Origin: Caryophanales bacterium
GTDB lineage: Bacteria; Bacillota; Bacilli; Bacillales; Amphibacillaceae
DNA: 39,199 bases
Assembly (NCBI GenBank): GCA_029257405.1
Contig: JARIBO010000035.1
Location: forward strand, 1-39,199
Direction: 5' to 3'
Part shown: positions 18,406 through 25,210 of the stretch, piece by piece
How the letters are laid out: each line of letters begins with the position of its first letter
Numbering within the stretch: the first letter of the stretch is position 1
Translations under genes and position numbers: made by a program
Notes under the pieces: generated by a model
The model's input: the letters and a program-made list of their open reading frames with translations, nothing else
The model's database searches: none
Told to the model about the DNA's origin: nothing

Positions 18406-18470
18406 AAATTAGTAAGACTTTAGTATATCTTCCCCTTTTAAGCAAGGCACTTTGTGTCTTGCTCTTTTTT
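18406..18470 (+). ncRNA. Candidate SigB-dependent small RNA with C-rich seed
   Basis: A start 6-8 bases after the SigB-like -10 and the terminator at 18441-18470 would give an RNA of about 65 bases with no plausible reading frame. It has an A/U-rich 5' part, the unpaired segment UCUUCCCCUUUU (18428-18439) and a terminator hairpin. Staphylococcal small RNAs such as RsaA and RsaE act through similar UCCC segments on ribosome binding sites, and some are SigB-dependent. The alternatives are a plain 3' end of the thioredoxin-like gene or SigB-driven read-through to the stress gene. Confidence 0.45.
18441..18470 (+). terminator. Terminator after the thioredoxin-like gene / candidate small RNA
   Basis: AGCAAGGCAC (18441-18450), loop TTT, GTGTCTTGCT (18454-18463), then C and seven T. 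One G-T pair in a 10-bp stem. Confidence 0.9.
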
Positions 18471-18561
18471 TATAGTGAAGTTAATTAAATGTTTCATTTC
18501 TTTTTTATTTTTATTACTATATAATGAGTTTAACTTGAGACAACTATTAGGAGGAATTTAA

Positions 18562-18996
18562 ATGAATTTAACATACAACGATATTTTAATTGCCGTTGAT
18601 GGTTCAAAAATTGCTGAAAAAGCATTTTTAAAATCAATCGAAATTGCTAAAAGAAATGATGCTAATCTTATTTTAACTTATGTAGTTGATACAAAAACTT
18701 TTTCAACAATCGAGCCTTATGACAGTGCAATCTATGAGCGTTCACAAATTGCCGCTCATGAAATGTTAAATGAGTATGAGCAAACTGCTAAAAATGCTGG
18801 TTTTTCAAATATAAGAAAAGTAGTTAAGATGGGTTCACCTAAAGCTGTTTTAACAAAGGAAATCATTCCTGAAGAAAAAATTGATTTAGTTATCGTTGGT
18901 GCAACAGGACTTGGTGCTGTAGAACGTATCTTAATGGGGAGCGTATCTGAAAACATTGTGCGTCACGCTAAATGTGATGTCCTTGTTGTAAGATAA
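18562..18996 (+). CDS. Universal stress protein, UspA family
   Basis: A 144-residue single-domain Usp. It opens with ILIAVDGSKIAEKAF and carries the nucleotide-binding motif GATGLGAVERILMGSVSENIV (G-2x-G-9x-G-S), which marks the ATP-binding subgroup. Such proteins act in the cytoplasm as dimers in stress survival; the exact role is unknown. GGAGG lies 8 bases upstream of the ATG. A TATAAT (18520-18525) lies upstream without a good -35. patB follows after 45 bases with no terminator. Confidence 0.9.
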   Translation: MNLTYNDILIAVDGSKIAEKAFLKSIEIAKRNDANLILTYVVDTKTFSTIEPYDSAIYERSQIAAHEMLNEYEQTAKNAGFSNIRKVVKMGSPKAVLTKEIIPEEKIDLVIVGATGLGAVERILMGSVSENIVRHAKCDVLVVR

Positions 18997-19041
18997 TTAA
19001 TATTTTAAAATGAAAAGTTATGAGTTCAGGAGGCAAATTAA

Positions 19042-20208
19042 ATGACAGATTTTACACGCGTTCATGATCGAAAAGTAACACATTCTTTAAAATGGGATCA
19101 GCTACAAACTATTTTCCAAACCGAGGATCTTTTACCTATGTGGGTAGCAGATATGGATTTTCAAGCACCAGATGTTGTCAATAAAGCATTAAAAGAAAGA
19201 GCTGAACACGGATTTTATGGCTATACAGTCATTAATGATGAGTTAAAACAAAAAGTTTCTAATTGGGTGCGCGACGAACATAACTGGGATACTTCTATTA
19301 ATTCACTTATCTTTAGTCCAGGTGTGATCCCGAGTATTAATTCAGCGATTGAAATATTTACAAATCCGCATGATAAAATTTTAATTCAAACACCTGTTTA
19401 TACACCTTTTTTTAATTTAATTAAGACTAATAATAGAGAAGTGATTGAGCAAGAATTAGTTCTAAAAAACAATAAATATGAAATTGATTTTGCTGATTTT
19501 GAACGTAAAATAAAATCAGGTGTTAAAGTATTTATCCTTTGTTCACCGCACAACCCTGTAGGACGCGTTTGGCAAAGAGATGAATTAGAAAAAATGGCTG
19601 AAATTTGCTTAGCTCACGATGTGTTAATTTTTGCAGATGAAATTCATGCAGACTTAACGCTTAAAAACCATACACATATTCCCTTTGCTTCATTATCTGA
19701 AAAAGTGAGTAAACAAACGATTACTTTCATGTCACCTACTAAAACTTTTAATTTAGCAGGATTACAAATTTCTTATATTATCACTGAAAATAACGAGATG
19801 AGAACAAAACTTGAGACTGAATTAAATAGACAAGGATTAAATATGATGAATACATTTGGCGTCGTTGCTTTAGAAGCTGTTTATCCACAAGCTAAACCTT
19901 GGCTTAAAGATTTACTCGAAATTGTTGAAGAAAATAAGGATTATGTTATTAGACGTTTAGAAACAGAAACTTCATTAAGTGTAATTGACGCTGAAGGAAC
20001 TTATTTGTTATGGATCAATTGTGAATCCCTTGGATTATCAGCTGATGAATTAAATGATTTCTTTATTAAAGAGGCAAAAGTCGGACTTAATCGTGGGTCG
20101 TCATACGGGGAACCTGGGAATCAATTTATGCGAATGAATATTGCTTGCCCTAAAGAGTTAATTGTTGAAGGTACAAATAGAATTATTCATGCAATAAATA
20201 AAAAATAA
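19042..20208 (+). CDS. patB: PLP-dependent C-S lyase / aminotransferase, PatB/MalY family
   Basis: A 388-residue fold-type I PLP enzyme, most likely a cystathionine beta-lyase that also cleaves cysteine S-conjugates. Family motifs: MWVADMDFQAP near the N-terminus, SPHNPVGRVW, FADEIHADL, and SPTKTFNLAGLQ with the PLP lysine at about K234. Near the C-terminus RMNIACP supplies the carboxylate-binding arginine. AGGAGG precedes the ATG. patB lies near kapB in B. subtilis too. It probably shares a transcript with the Usp gene. Confidence 0.88.
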   Translation: MTDFTRVHDRKVTHSLKWDQLQTIFQTEDLLPMWVADMDFQAPDVVNKALKERAEHGFYGYTVINDELKQKVSNWVRDEHNWDTSINSLIFSPGVIPSINSAIEIFTNPHDKILIQTPVYTPFFNLIKTNNREVIEQELVLKNNKYEIDFADFERKIKSGVKVFILCSPHNPVGRVWQRDELEKMAEICLAHDVLIFADEIHADLTLKNHTHIPFASLSEKVSKQTITFMSPTKTFNLAGLQISYIITENNEMRTKLETELNRQGLNMMNTFGVVALEAVYPQAKPWLKDLLEIVEENKDYVIRRLETETSLSVIDAEGTYLLWINCESLGLSADELNDFFIKEAKVGLNRGSSYGEPGNQFMRMNIACPKELIVEGTNRIIHAINKK

Positions 20209-20233
20209 CCTCCTAATAATTAAGAGGTTATTT
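20203..20233. terminator. Bidirectional terminator between patB and the small membrane protein gene
   Basis: AAATAACCTC (20203-20212) pairs with GAGGTTATTT (20224-20233) around an 11-base loop. It contains the stop codons of both converging genes. Confidence 0.7.
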
Positions 20234-20425
20234 ATTCTCGTCTAGATCTTCTTTGGTTTGAATCTTTTTTGGGTATTCTTTATGTGGCTGAGCATCTTCT
20301 TTTTTTGATTTCTTATAAAAAATATACATCGCGACAATTGCACCGATTACGAATATTGATAGCATGAGTAACGATGGAATATATTCTGATTTATCTTCTG
20401 GAAAATAAAGAAATTCCATATGCAT
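20228..20425 (-). CDS. Small single-pass membrane protein of unknown function
   Basis: A 65-residue protein. After a short acidic N-terminus, a hydrophobic stretch of about 20 residues (roughly 15-36, SLLMLSIFVIGAIVAMYIFY) forms one membrane helix; the tail is highly charged (KKSKKED...KEDLDENK), which predicts the tail in the cytoplasm. The ATG at 20425 is chosen because AAGGA lies 10 bases upstream; an ATG 60 bases earlier lacks a site. A promoter (20447-20476) and a shared terminator argue that it is real. I do not recognise the family. Confidence 0.6.
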   Translation of the reverse strand: MHMEFLYFPEDKSEYIPSLLMLSIFVIGAIVAMYIFYKKSKKEDAQPHKEYPKKIQTKEDLDENK

Positions 20426-20446
20426 ACGAATCACATCCTTAACTTT

Positions 20447-20476
20447 ATAATATATTAAAATTATGAGACAATCAAT
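20447..20476 (-). promoter_or_regulatory. Promoter of the small membrane protein gene
   Basis: Minus-strand TTGATT (20471-20476), 18 bases, TATTAT (20447-20452), about 20 bases before the start codon. Confidence 0.5.
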
Positions 20477-20478
20477 CT

Positions 20479-20519
20479 GTGGCACTCATAATAAGTCATT
20501 TGTTTATTATTTGCCACAT
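20479..20519. repeat. Inverted repeat upstream of kapB
   Basis: TGTGGCA (20479-20485) and TGCCACA (20513-20519) enclose a second pair ATAATAA (20489-20495) and TTATTAT (20505-20511). It lies between two divergent genes, with no T run, so it is more likely an operator or a leader hairpin than a terminator. Confidence 0.45.
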
Positions 20520-20541
20520 TTATTAATTAGGAGGATATAAC

Positions 20542-20940
20542 ATGTCAACTGATATTCAAATTGGAAACGTTGTTGAAATAGATTACAATTCTGGTACTTA
20601 CATTGGTGAAATTCTAGAAGATAGAGGAAATTCTTGGTTAATTGAGGTCAAAGCTATTTTAAAACATCCGACTCAAGGTGATTTGCATAATCCAAATCAA
20701 ACCGAAGGCGTCGCTTTCCATGAACGTAAAGCTCTTGCTAACCGTGAAAAATTAAACGGTCGTAAACGCAAAACGAAACTTTATACAGGAGAAATTCCAA
20801 GTTACGTTGATTCTTTAAAAAAAGCATATGCACAACTAAAAAATGAACTAAAAGAAAGAAATGATGATTATGGCAAATTAGCTTTAGAAAAGCTAGCTGA
20901 TTTAGATGAATCGTTTTATCAAAAAATATATAACAAATAA
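20542..20940 (+). CDS. kapB: Kinase-associated protein B family
   Basis: A 132-residue KapB-like protein. The N-terminal beta-rich part has the family's TYIGEILEDRGNSWLIEV and LKHPTQGDLHNPNQ, FHERKALA stretches; the C-terminal part is helical. In B. subtilis KapB is a lipoprotein needed for KinB sensor kinase activity in sporulation; here no lipobox is visible and no kinB gene is nearby, so the role must differ or be broader. AGGAGG precedes the ATG. deoD follows after 12 bases. Confidence 0.85.
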   Translation: MSTDIQIGNVVEIDYNSGTYIGEILEDRGNSWLIEVKAILKHPTQGDLHNPNQTEGVAFHERKALANREKLNGRKRKTKLYTGEIPSYVDSLKKAYAQLKNELKERNDDYGKLALEKLADLDESFYQKIYNK

Positions 20941-20952
20941 GGAGAGCTAAAT

Positions 20953-21660
20953 ATGAGTGTTCATATTGAAGCAAAAAAAGGTGAAATAGCAGATACGATA
21001 TTATTACCAGGTGATCCCTTACGTGCTAAATATATTGCCGAAAACTATTTAACTGATGTGATTCAATATAACAAGGTACGCGGTATGCTCGGATATACAG
21101 GTACATATAAAGGTAAACGTATTTCTGTTCAAGGTACAGGAATGGGTGTTCCATCAATCTCAATTTACGTAAATGAATTAATTCGCGAGTATGACGTTAA
21201 AAGACTTGTCCGTGTAGGTACATGTGGTGGAATGAAAAGTGACGTGAAAATTCGTGATATTATCTTAGCTCAAGGAGCGACACATGATTCACAATCTAAT
21301 AAAATGATTTTTGGTAATATTGAATATGCACCTATTGCTGATTTTAATCTTTTAAAAAATGCCTATGAGATTGCAAAAGAAAAAAACTTAACAACTCATG
21401 TAGGTAATGTCTTCACAAGTGATACTTTTTACCGCGATAACGCTAAAGAAGTAAATGATTTACTTTCATCTTATAATGTTTTGGGTATTGAAATGGAAGC
21501 TGCTGCCCTTTATACTTTAGCTGCAAAATATGACTGTGAAGCACTTGCTATTCTTACTGTGTCTGATCATATTATGACAGGTGAAGCAACATCTTCAGAA
21601 GAAAGAGAAACTTCATTTAATGATATGATGGAAGTCGCACTAGAAACTGTTTTAAAATAA
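20953..21660 (+). CDS. deoD: Purine nucleoside phosphorylase, DeoD type
   Basis: Cleaves purine (deoxy)nucleosides with phosphate to the base and (deoxy)ribose-1-phosphate. The 235 residues match the hexameric low-molecular-weight type. [12 protein letters not shown] (phosphate-binding), [15 protein letters not shown], the substrate motif IEMEAAALY and SDHIMTGE with the catalytic Asp are all present; the conserved His is in MSVHIEA. AAGGAGAG precedes the ATG. Probably co-transcribed with kapB and yuiD. Confidence 0.96.
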   Translation: MSVHIEAKKGEIADTILLPGDPLRAKYIAENYLTDVIQYNKVRGMLGYTGTYKGKRISVQGTGMGVPSISIYVNELIREYDVKRLVRVGTCGGMKSDVKIRDIILAQGATHDSQSNKMIFGNIEYAPIADFNLLKNAYEIAKEKNLTTHVGNVFTSDTFYRDNAKEVNDLLSSYNVLGIEMEAAALYTLAAKYDCEALAILTVSDHIMTGEATSSEERETSFNDMMEVALETVLK

Positions 21661-21681
21661 AATTAGGAGTGCTGATGCTCA

Positions 21682-22152
21682 GTGGAATTTTTTACAAATA
21701 TTCCTTTAATGGCTGCTTTAAGTGGAATTGTTTTTGCCCAAGTTGTTAAAGTTCCCATCAGATTGATATTTACTAAAGAATTTATTCCAAGGCTTGTCTT
21801 TAGTACAGGAGGTATGCCGAGTAGTCATACTGCAGCAGTTGCAGCTTTAACTACTTCCATTGGAATGATTGAAGGTTTTGATACTACTTTATTTGCTGCT
21901 TCATTTATATTTAGTGTGATTATTATGTTTGATGCTTCAGGGGTGAGGCTCCAAGCTGGTAAGCATGCTCAACTTTTAAATGAGCTTGTACGAGACGTAC
22001 AATATTTTGCTCGTGGGGCGCGAGGATGGCACAAAAAAGAAGAATATGAGAAACGCCAAGAACTAAAAGAACTACTCGGTCATAAACCAATTGAAGTATT
22101 CTTTGGTGCTGTAACAGGAATTATTATTGGTATTATATTTGCTAATTTTTAA
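21682..22152 (+). CDS. yuiD: Divergent PAP2-family membrane protein (YuiD)
   Basis: A 156-residue integral membrane protein with about four helices. GGMPSSHTAAVAAL (about 43-56) and the later MFDASGVRLQAGKHA are the conserved blocks of the divergent PAP2 family (YuiD type), acid-phosphatase-related; the substrate is unknown. It starts with GTG at 21682, 12 bases after AGGAG, a slightly long gap. An ATG at 21675 is out of frame. It ends the kapB-deoD-yuiD unit at a terminator. Confidence 0.88.
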   Translation: MEFFTNIPLMAALSGIVFAQVVKVPIRLIFTKEFIPRLVFSTGGMPSSHTAAVAALTTSIGMIEGFDTTLFAASFIFSVIIMFDASGVRLQAGKHAQLLNELVRDVQYFARGARGWHKKEEYEKRQELKELLGHKPIEVFFGAVTGIIIGIIFANF

Positions 22153-22169
22153 GTTATACTTTATTGATG

Positions 22170-22195
22170 GACCACTTTTAATAGTGGTCTTTTTA
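22170..22195 (+). terminator. Terminator of the kapB-deoD-yuiD unit
   Basis: GACCACT (22170-22176), 6-base loop, AGTGGTC (22183-22189), followed by six T. Confidence 0.85.
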
Positions 22196-22245
22196 TTTAC
22201 TTATCTAAGGATTATATTATATACGAGACTTAAGGAGTGATTAGT

Positions 22246-22854
22246 TTGTTAAATAAAGTTATTGGCATCAAAGAAGCAACTAACATTACAAAATTATCTC
22301 CAGGTACAATTAAAAATTATTGTATAAACGGTTATATCACTTCGAAAAAAATTAATAACACATGGGTTATCGATAAAACTAAATTAATCGCCTGGTTAGA
22401 AATGAAAGTTATTTTTGAAACAATAAATAATAACTACGAAGCGAACGGGGAACACGGTAAATCAGTGGATTTTTATCATAATAAAAATCATTTATTAGAC
22501 GAGATAAGTGAACCTTTATTTGAGTACAAATTTAATATAAAATTACGTCATCTAAAATTTCCGATTATTACATTTACTAATATAAATTCAGTTTTCCATC
22601 GAATATTTGAAAGTCATGAAGAACGGAGTTATATTTTAAGTGCTGCTAAAGACTATTTTATAGAAATACGTGATAAAAGAGTTTGGGAATTTCGAGACTA
22701 TACCGTATCTGAAAAAAAAGGACTATTAAAATTTGTAAATAACAAGGGCGAAATATTAGGTGTGATTTCTAGTGATTTGCATAGTAAAATAAATGAACTT
22801 GATCTAGGTGCTGATCCAATTGCAAATGGGTGGGAGCTCAATCAAAGTGACTAG
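22246..22854 (+). CDS. Orphan protein with N-terminal helix-turn-helix domain
   Basis: A 202-residue protein. Residues about 5-50 look like an excisionase/MerR-type winged HTH (GIKEATNITKLSPGTIKNYC, then YITSKKINNTWVIDKTKL). The remaining 150 residues, mixed alpha and beta with DPIANGWE near the end, match nothing I recognise. The start chosen is TTG at 22246, 8 bases after AAGGAG; a GTG at 22237 overlaps that site. It stands alone between two terminators among core genes. It could be a DNA-binding regulator or a relic of an element, but no integrase or attachment site is seen nearby. Confidence 0.6.
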   Translation: MLNKVIGIKEATNITKLSPGTIKNYCINGYITSKKINNTWVIDKTKLIAWLEMKVIFETINNNYEANGEHGKSVDFYHNKNHLLDEISEPLFEYKFNIKLRHLKFPIITFTNINSVFHRIFESHEERSYILSAAKDYFIEIRDKRVWEFRDYTVSEKKGLLKFVNNKGEILGVISSDLHSKINELDLGADPIANGWELNQSD

Positions 22855-22871
22855 TTTTTTTAATAATATAT

Positions 22872-22907
22872 CAAAAAAACTGGCTAGGTGTTTTTACCTA
22901 ACCAGTT
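22872..22907 (-). terminator. Terminator of the cstA-arsA-MDR operon
   Basis: On the minus strand AACTGG and TAGGT pair with ACCTA and CCAGTT, one mismatch between them, 6-base loop, followed by seven T (22873-22879 as A on plus). Confidence 0.8.
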
Positions 22908-22911
22908 AACT

Positions 22912-23895
22912 TTATATTTGAATAGCAATTTTTCCAAACTGCTTGTTATCCTTTAATAAACTAAATGCTTCATCTACTTTATCTAATGGATAGGTATGAC
23001 CAACAACTGGGTGTATTGTATGTTTTTCCATAAATTGTAGTAATTCTTTTAATTCTTCTTTACTTCCCATTGTTGACCCGAATAATTTATATTGACCATA
23101 AAAGAATGCGCGAATATCAAGATTAACGGTGTCTTCTGTTGTTGCTCCAAAAACAACCATTTTTCCACCTTGTTTCAACACTTCAAGTGAACGATTAAAC
23201 GTTGCACCACCAACGCTATCAATCGCCAAATCTATTGTTTCATCTTTTAATTCTTCAATCCAATCACTTGAGGTATCAATAGCAAGATCAGCTCCAATTT
23301 CTTCTGCTTGCTTTCTTTTTTCTGCACTTCTTGATGTTACAATCACACGTGCTCCTGCAGCTTTAGCAAATTGAACTATATACGTTGCTACACCGCTTCC
23401 TGCACCTGGAATGAACACAGTATCTCCTTTTTGGACTTGTCCTTTAGTAAATAATGCCCGATATCCTGTTAATGCAGATAATGCGAGCACTCCTGCTTCC
23501 TCCCAAGATAAATGAGCAGGCTTTAGTTCAACTTGATTTGCATCGATTACTATTTTTTCTGCAATCGTACCATGATCAGGCATTCCTAAAATATCAAAGC
23601 CTTTAGGTGGTGCGTCACTATTTTTTTCCCATCTGAGTGCTGGATTAATAATTACTTCATCACCTACGCCAATATCTTTTACATTACTTCCAACCTCTTC
23701 TACTACACCTGCTCCATCTGAACCGAGGATTAATGCTTTATTTTTATTTTCATCTTTAATTCGGTTAGGTATACTTAAGTCGCGTCGATTCAAACCTGCA
23801 ACTCTAATTCCAACTAAAACCTCATTCTCTCCTACCTTAGGGGCTTGCATATCTTTTAATTTAAATTGTCCTTCTTCTGTTATATATGCTTTCAT
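22912..23895 (-). CDS. Zinc-free MDR-family NAD(P)H-dependent oxidoreductase (quinone reductase type)
   Basis: A 327-residue medium-chain dehydrogenase/reductase. The N-terminal GroES-like domain has GLNRRDL and GSDGAGVVEEVG; the nucleotide domain has VFIPGAGSGVATYIVQFAKAAGARVIVTS (about 155-183). The zinc-binding Cys clusters of alcohol dehydrogenases are absent, which points to the quinone oxidoreductase / enoyl reductase branch, as in B. subtilis YogA. Its ATG starts one base after the arsA stop, with GGAGAG inside the end of arsA, so translation is coupled. Its link with the ArsA ATPase is unexplained. Confidence 0.85.
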   Translation of the reverse strand: MKAYITEEGQFKLKDMQAPKVGENEVLVGIRVAGLNRRDLSIPNRIKDENKNKALILGSDGAGVVEEVGSNVKDIGVGDEVIINPALRWEKNSDAPPKGFDILGMPDHGTIAEKIVIDANQVELKPAHLSWEEAGVLALSALTGYRALFTKGQVQKGDTVFIPGAGSGVATYIVQFAKAAGARVIVTSRSAEKRKQAEEIGADLAIDTSSDWIEELKDETIDLAIDSVGGATFNRSLEVLKQGGKMVVFGATTEDTVNLDIRAFFYGQYKLFGSTMGSKEELKELLQFMEKHTIHPVVGHTYPLDKVDEAFSLLKDNKQFGKIAIQI

Positions 23896-23896
23896 G

Positions 23897-24835
23897 TTAA
23901 CTCATCTCTCCTTTTAAATACGTACTAAACTCTTCAAGTTGCTCTTTTGTCGTAATATCGTATGGAAAAAACGGTACATAAATCAATTCTTTGTCATGAA
24001 ATGTCTGTTTAATTTCTTCTAAATAAGGTGCTTCATGCTCTTTTCTCTGCTGGAAAAACCCACCACTCTCATCACCCGGTAAGACTCGGTTAATAATAAG
24101 TGTTCGGACATGTAAGTGATATTGATCTAACATTTCTATCGCATTTTTTGTTTCGATAATAGGTAATTTTTCTGGATTAAGTACAAAAACAAAGCCAGTT
24201 TGTTCTCCATCTAGCATTATTTCTCTTGCTTGTTTAAACCGATTTTGTCTTTCTGATAACACGTCAAAGATTGGATCTTCAACTGGTTCTCCGTCATGTA
24301 ATAAACGCGTATAGGTTTCTTGTGTTTTCCCGCGTTTTTTTAACAATCCTTCTATCCAAATACCCATTAATTCAGGTAATGACAATAAACGAATCGTATG
24401 TCCGGTTGGAGCAGTATCAAATACTAGTTTATCATAATGAACACTTTCTTCAATGATAATTGAGATGAGTTTATCAAATAATGCCGCTTCATCTGCTCCT
24501 GGAGATGCTTTTGCTGTATCTAATTGTCTATGCACTTCTTCCATCATTGTCGGTTGTACAGTATCCTTTATATTATTTTTTACATTTTTAATATAAATGT
24601 CAGTTTCTCGTTCTGGATCAATTTCTAGTGCGTCTAAATTTTCAGCAATCGAACGGATTTTTCCTCCAATTTTTTTATCAAAAATATGACCAATATTATG
24701 AGCAGGATCTGTTGAAATTAACAATGTTTTATAACCACGTTTAGCAGCTTCAAGTGCAATTGCAACGGAAGAAGTTGACTTCCCTACTCCCCCTTTTCCA
24801 CCAACGAAAATTACCTTCTTATTAAAGATATCCAT
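23897..24835 (-). CDS. ArsA/Get3-family ATPase
   Basis: A 312-residue SIMIBI-class ATPase. The deviant Walker A GGKGGVGKST is at 12-21; STDPAHNIG (switch I) follows, and DTAPTGHTIRLL is the switch II region typical of ArsA and Get3. It is a single ATPase domain without the CxxC zinc motif and without any cysteine, so it cannot bind arsenite as classical ArsA does. No arsR, arsB or arsC lies nearby. Neighbours are the CC-tailed protein (31 bases upstream) and cstA, suggesting a role connected with the transporter or its small partner. AGAGGGGTG precedes the ATG. Confidence 0.88.
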   Translation of the reverse strand: MDIFNKKVIFVGGKGGVGKSTSSVAIALEAAKRGYKTLLISTDPAHNIGHIFDKKIGGKIRSIAENLDALEIDPERETDIYIKNVKNNIKDTVQPTMMEEVHRQLDTAKASPGADEAALFDKLISIIIEESVHYDKLVFDTAPTGHTIRLLSLPELMGIWIEGLLKKRGKTQETYTRLLHDGEPVEDPIFDVLSERQNRFKQAREIMLDGEQTGFVFVLNPEKLPIIETKNAIEMLDQYHLHVRTLIINRVLPGDESGGFFQQRKEHEAPYLEEIKQTFHDKELIYVPFFPYDITTKEQLEEFSTYLKGEMS

Positions 24836-24866
24836 TTATTCACCCCTCTTTATCCTTAATTTTTAG

Positions 24867-25124
24867 TTAGCAACAGCGAATGCCTGTCATGGGTGATTTA
24901 TCCATACCCATTCGTAAATGCCATTCGTGAAACTCTTCTATCATATAAGGGTATAATTCTAACGTATAATAAAATACAGGATTTGGAATACCAATCATTT
25001 CTGAATAGAGCAGTAAGAAAAATAAATCATCTTGATCCCTTAGCTCTCTTGCAATTTCCTGACGATGTGGCATGCTGAGTACTTCTTCGTAATAATCAAT
25101 TAGCTTTTTAATTTTACTTAACAT
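24867..25124 (-). CDS. Small protein ending in Cys-Cys, partner of CstA/ArsA (cory-CC-star type)
   Basis: An 85-residue soluble, mainly helical protein with many aromatic and acidic residues and a terminal GIRCC (C84, C85). I recall the family name cory-CC-star for such proteins beside ArsA-type ATPases; this was not checked. In enterobacteria the transporters CstA and BtsT are each paired with a YbdD/YjiX protein that also ends in RCC, so the CC tail next to cstA here is suggestive. AAGGGTGG precedes the ATG. A hairpin lies between it and cstA (25146-25191). Confidence 0.75.
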   Translation of the reverse strand: MLSKIKKLIDYYEEVLSMPHRQEIARELRDQDDLFFLLLYSEMIGIPNPVFYYTLELYPYMIEEFHEWHLRMGMDKSPMTGIRCC

Positions 25125-25145
25125 GAGACCACCCTTTCAGTAAAA

Positions 25146-25191
25146 GAGGACTAATTTAAGTATCAACAAACGACACATTTTATTAGTCCTC
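25146..25191 (-). terminator. Hairpin (attenuator or partial terminator) between cstA and the CC-tailed gene
   Basis: GAGGACTAAT and ATTAGTCCTC pair perfectly (25191-25182 with 25155-25146) around a 26-base loop, followed by four T on the minus strand. The short T run suggests partial termination or an RNA-processing/stabilising hairpin at the cstA 3' end. Confidence 0.55.
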
Positions 25192-25210
25192 ACCTCTTTA
25201 TATTTTATAT

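Noticed and set aside
18376-18561. SigB promoter acting directly on the universal stress gene
   Set aside because: A strong terminator lies between the promoter and the gene, so direct control would need read-through; kept only as an alternative to the small RNA.
22237-22854. Mobile element around the HTH gene
   Set aside because: No integrase, transposase, direct repeats or tRNA target are visible on either side; flanking genes are intact.
23897-24835. Arsenic resistance ATPase
   Set aside because: The protein has no cysteines and there is no arsR, arsB, arsC or arsD nearby.
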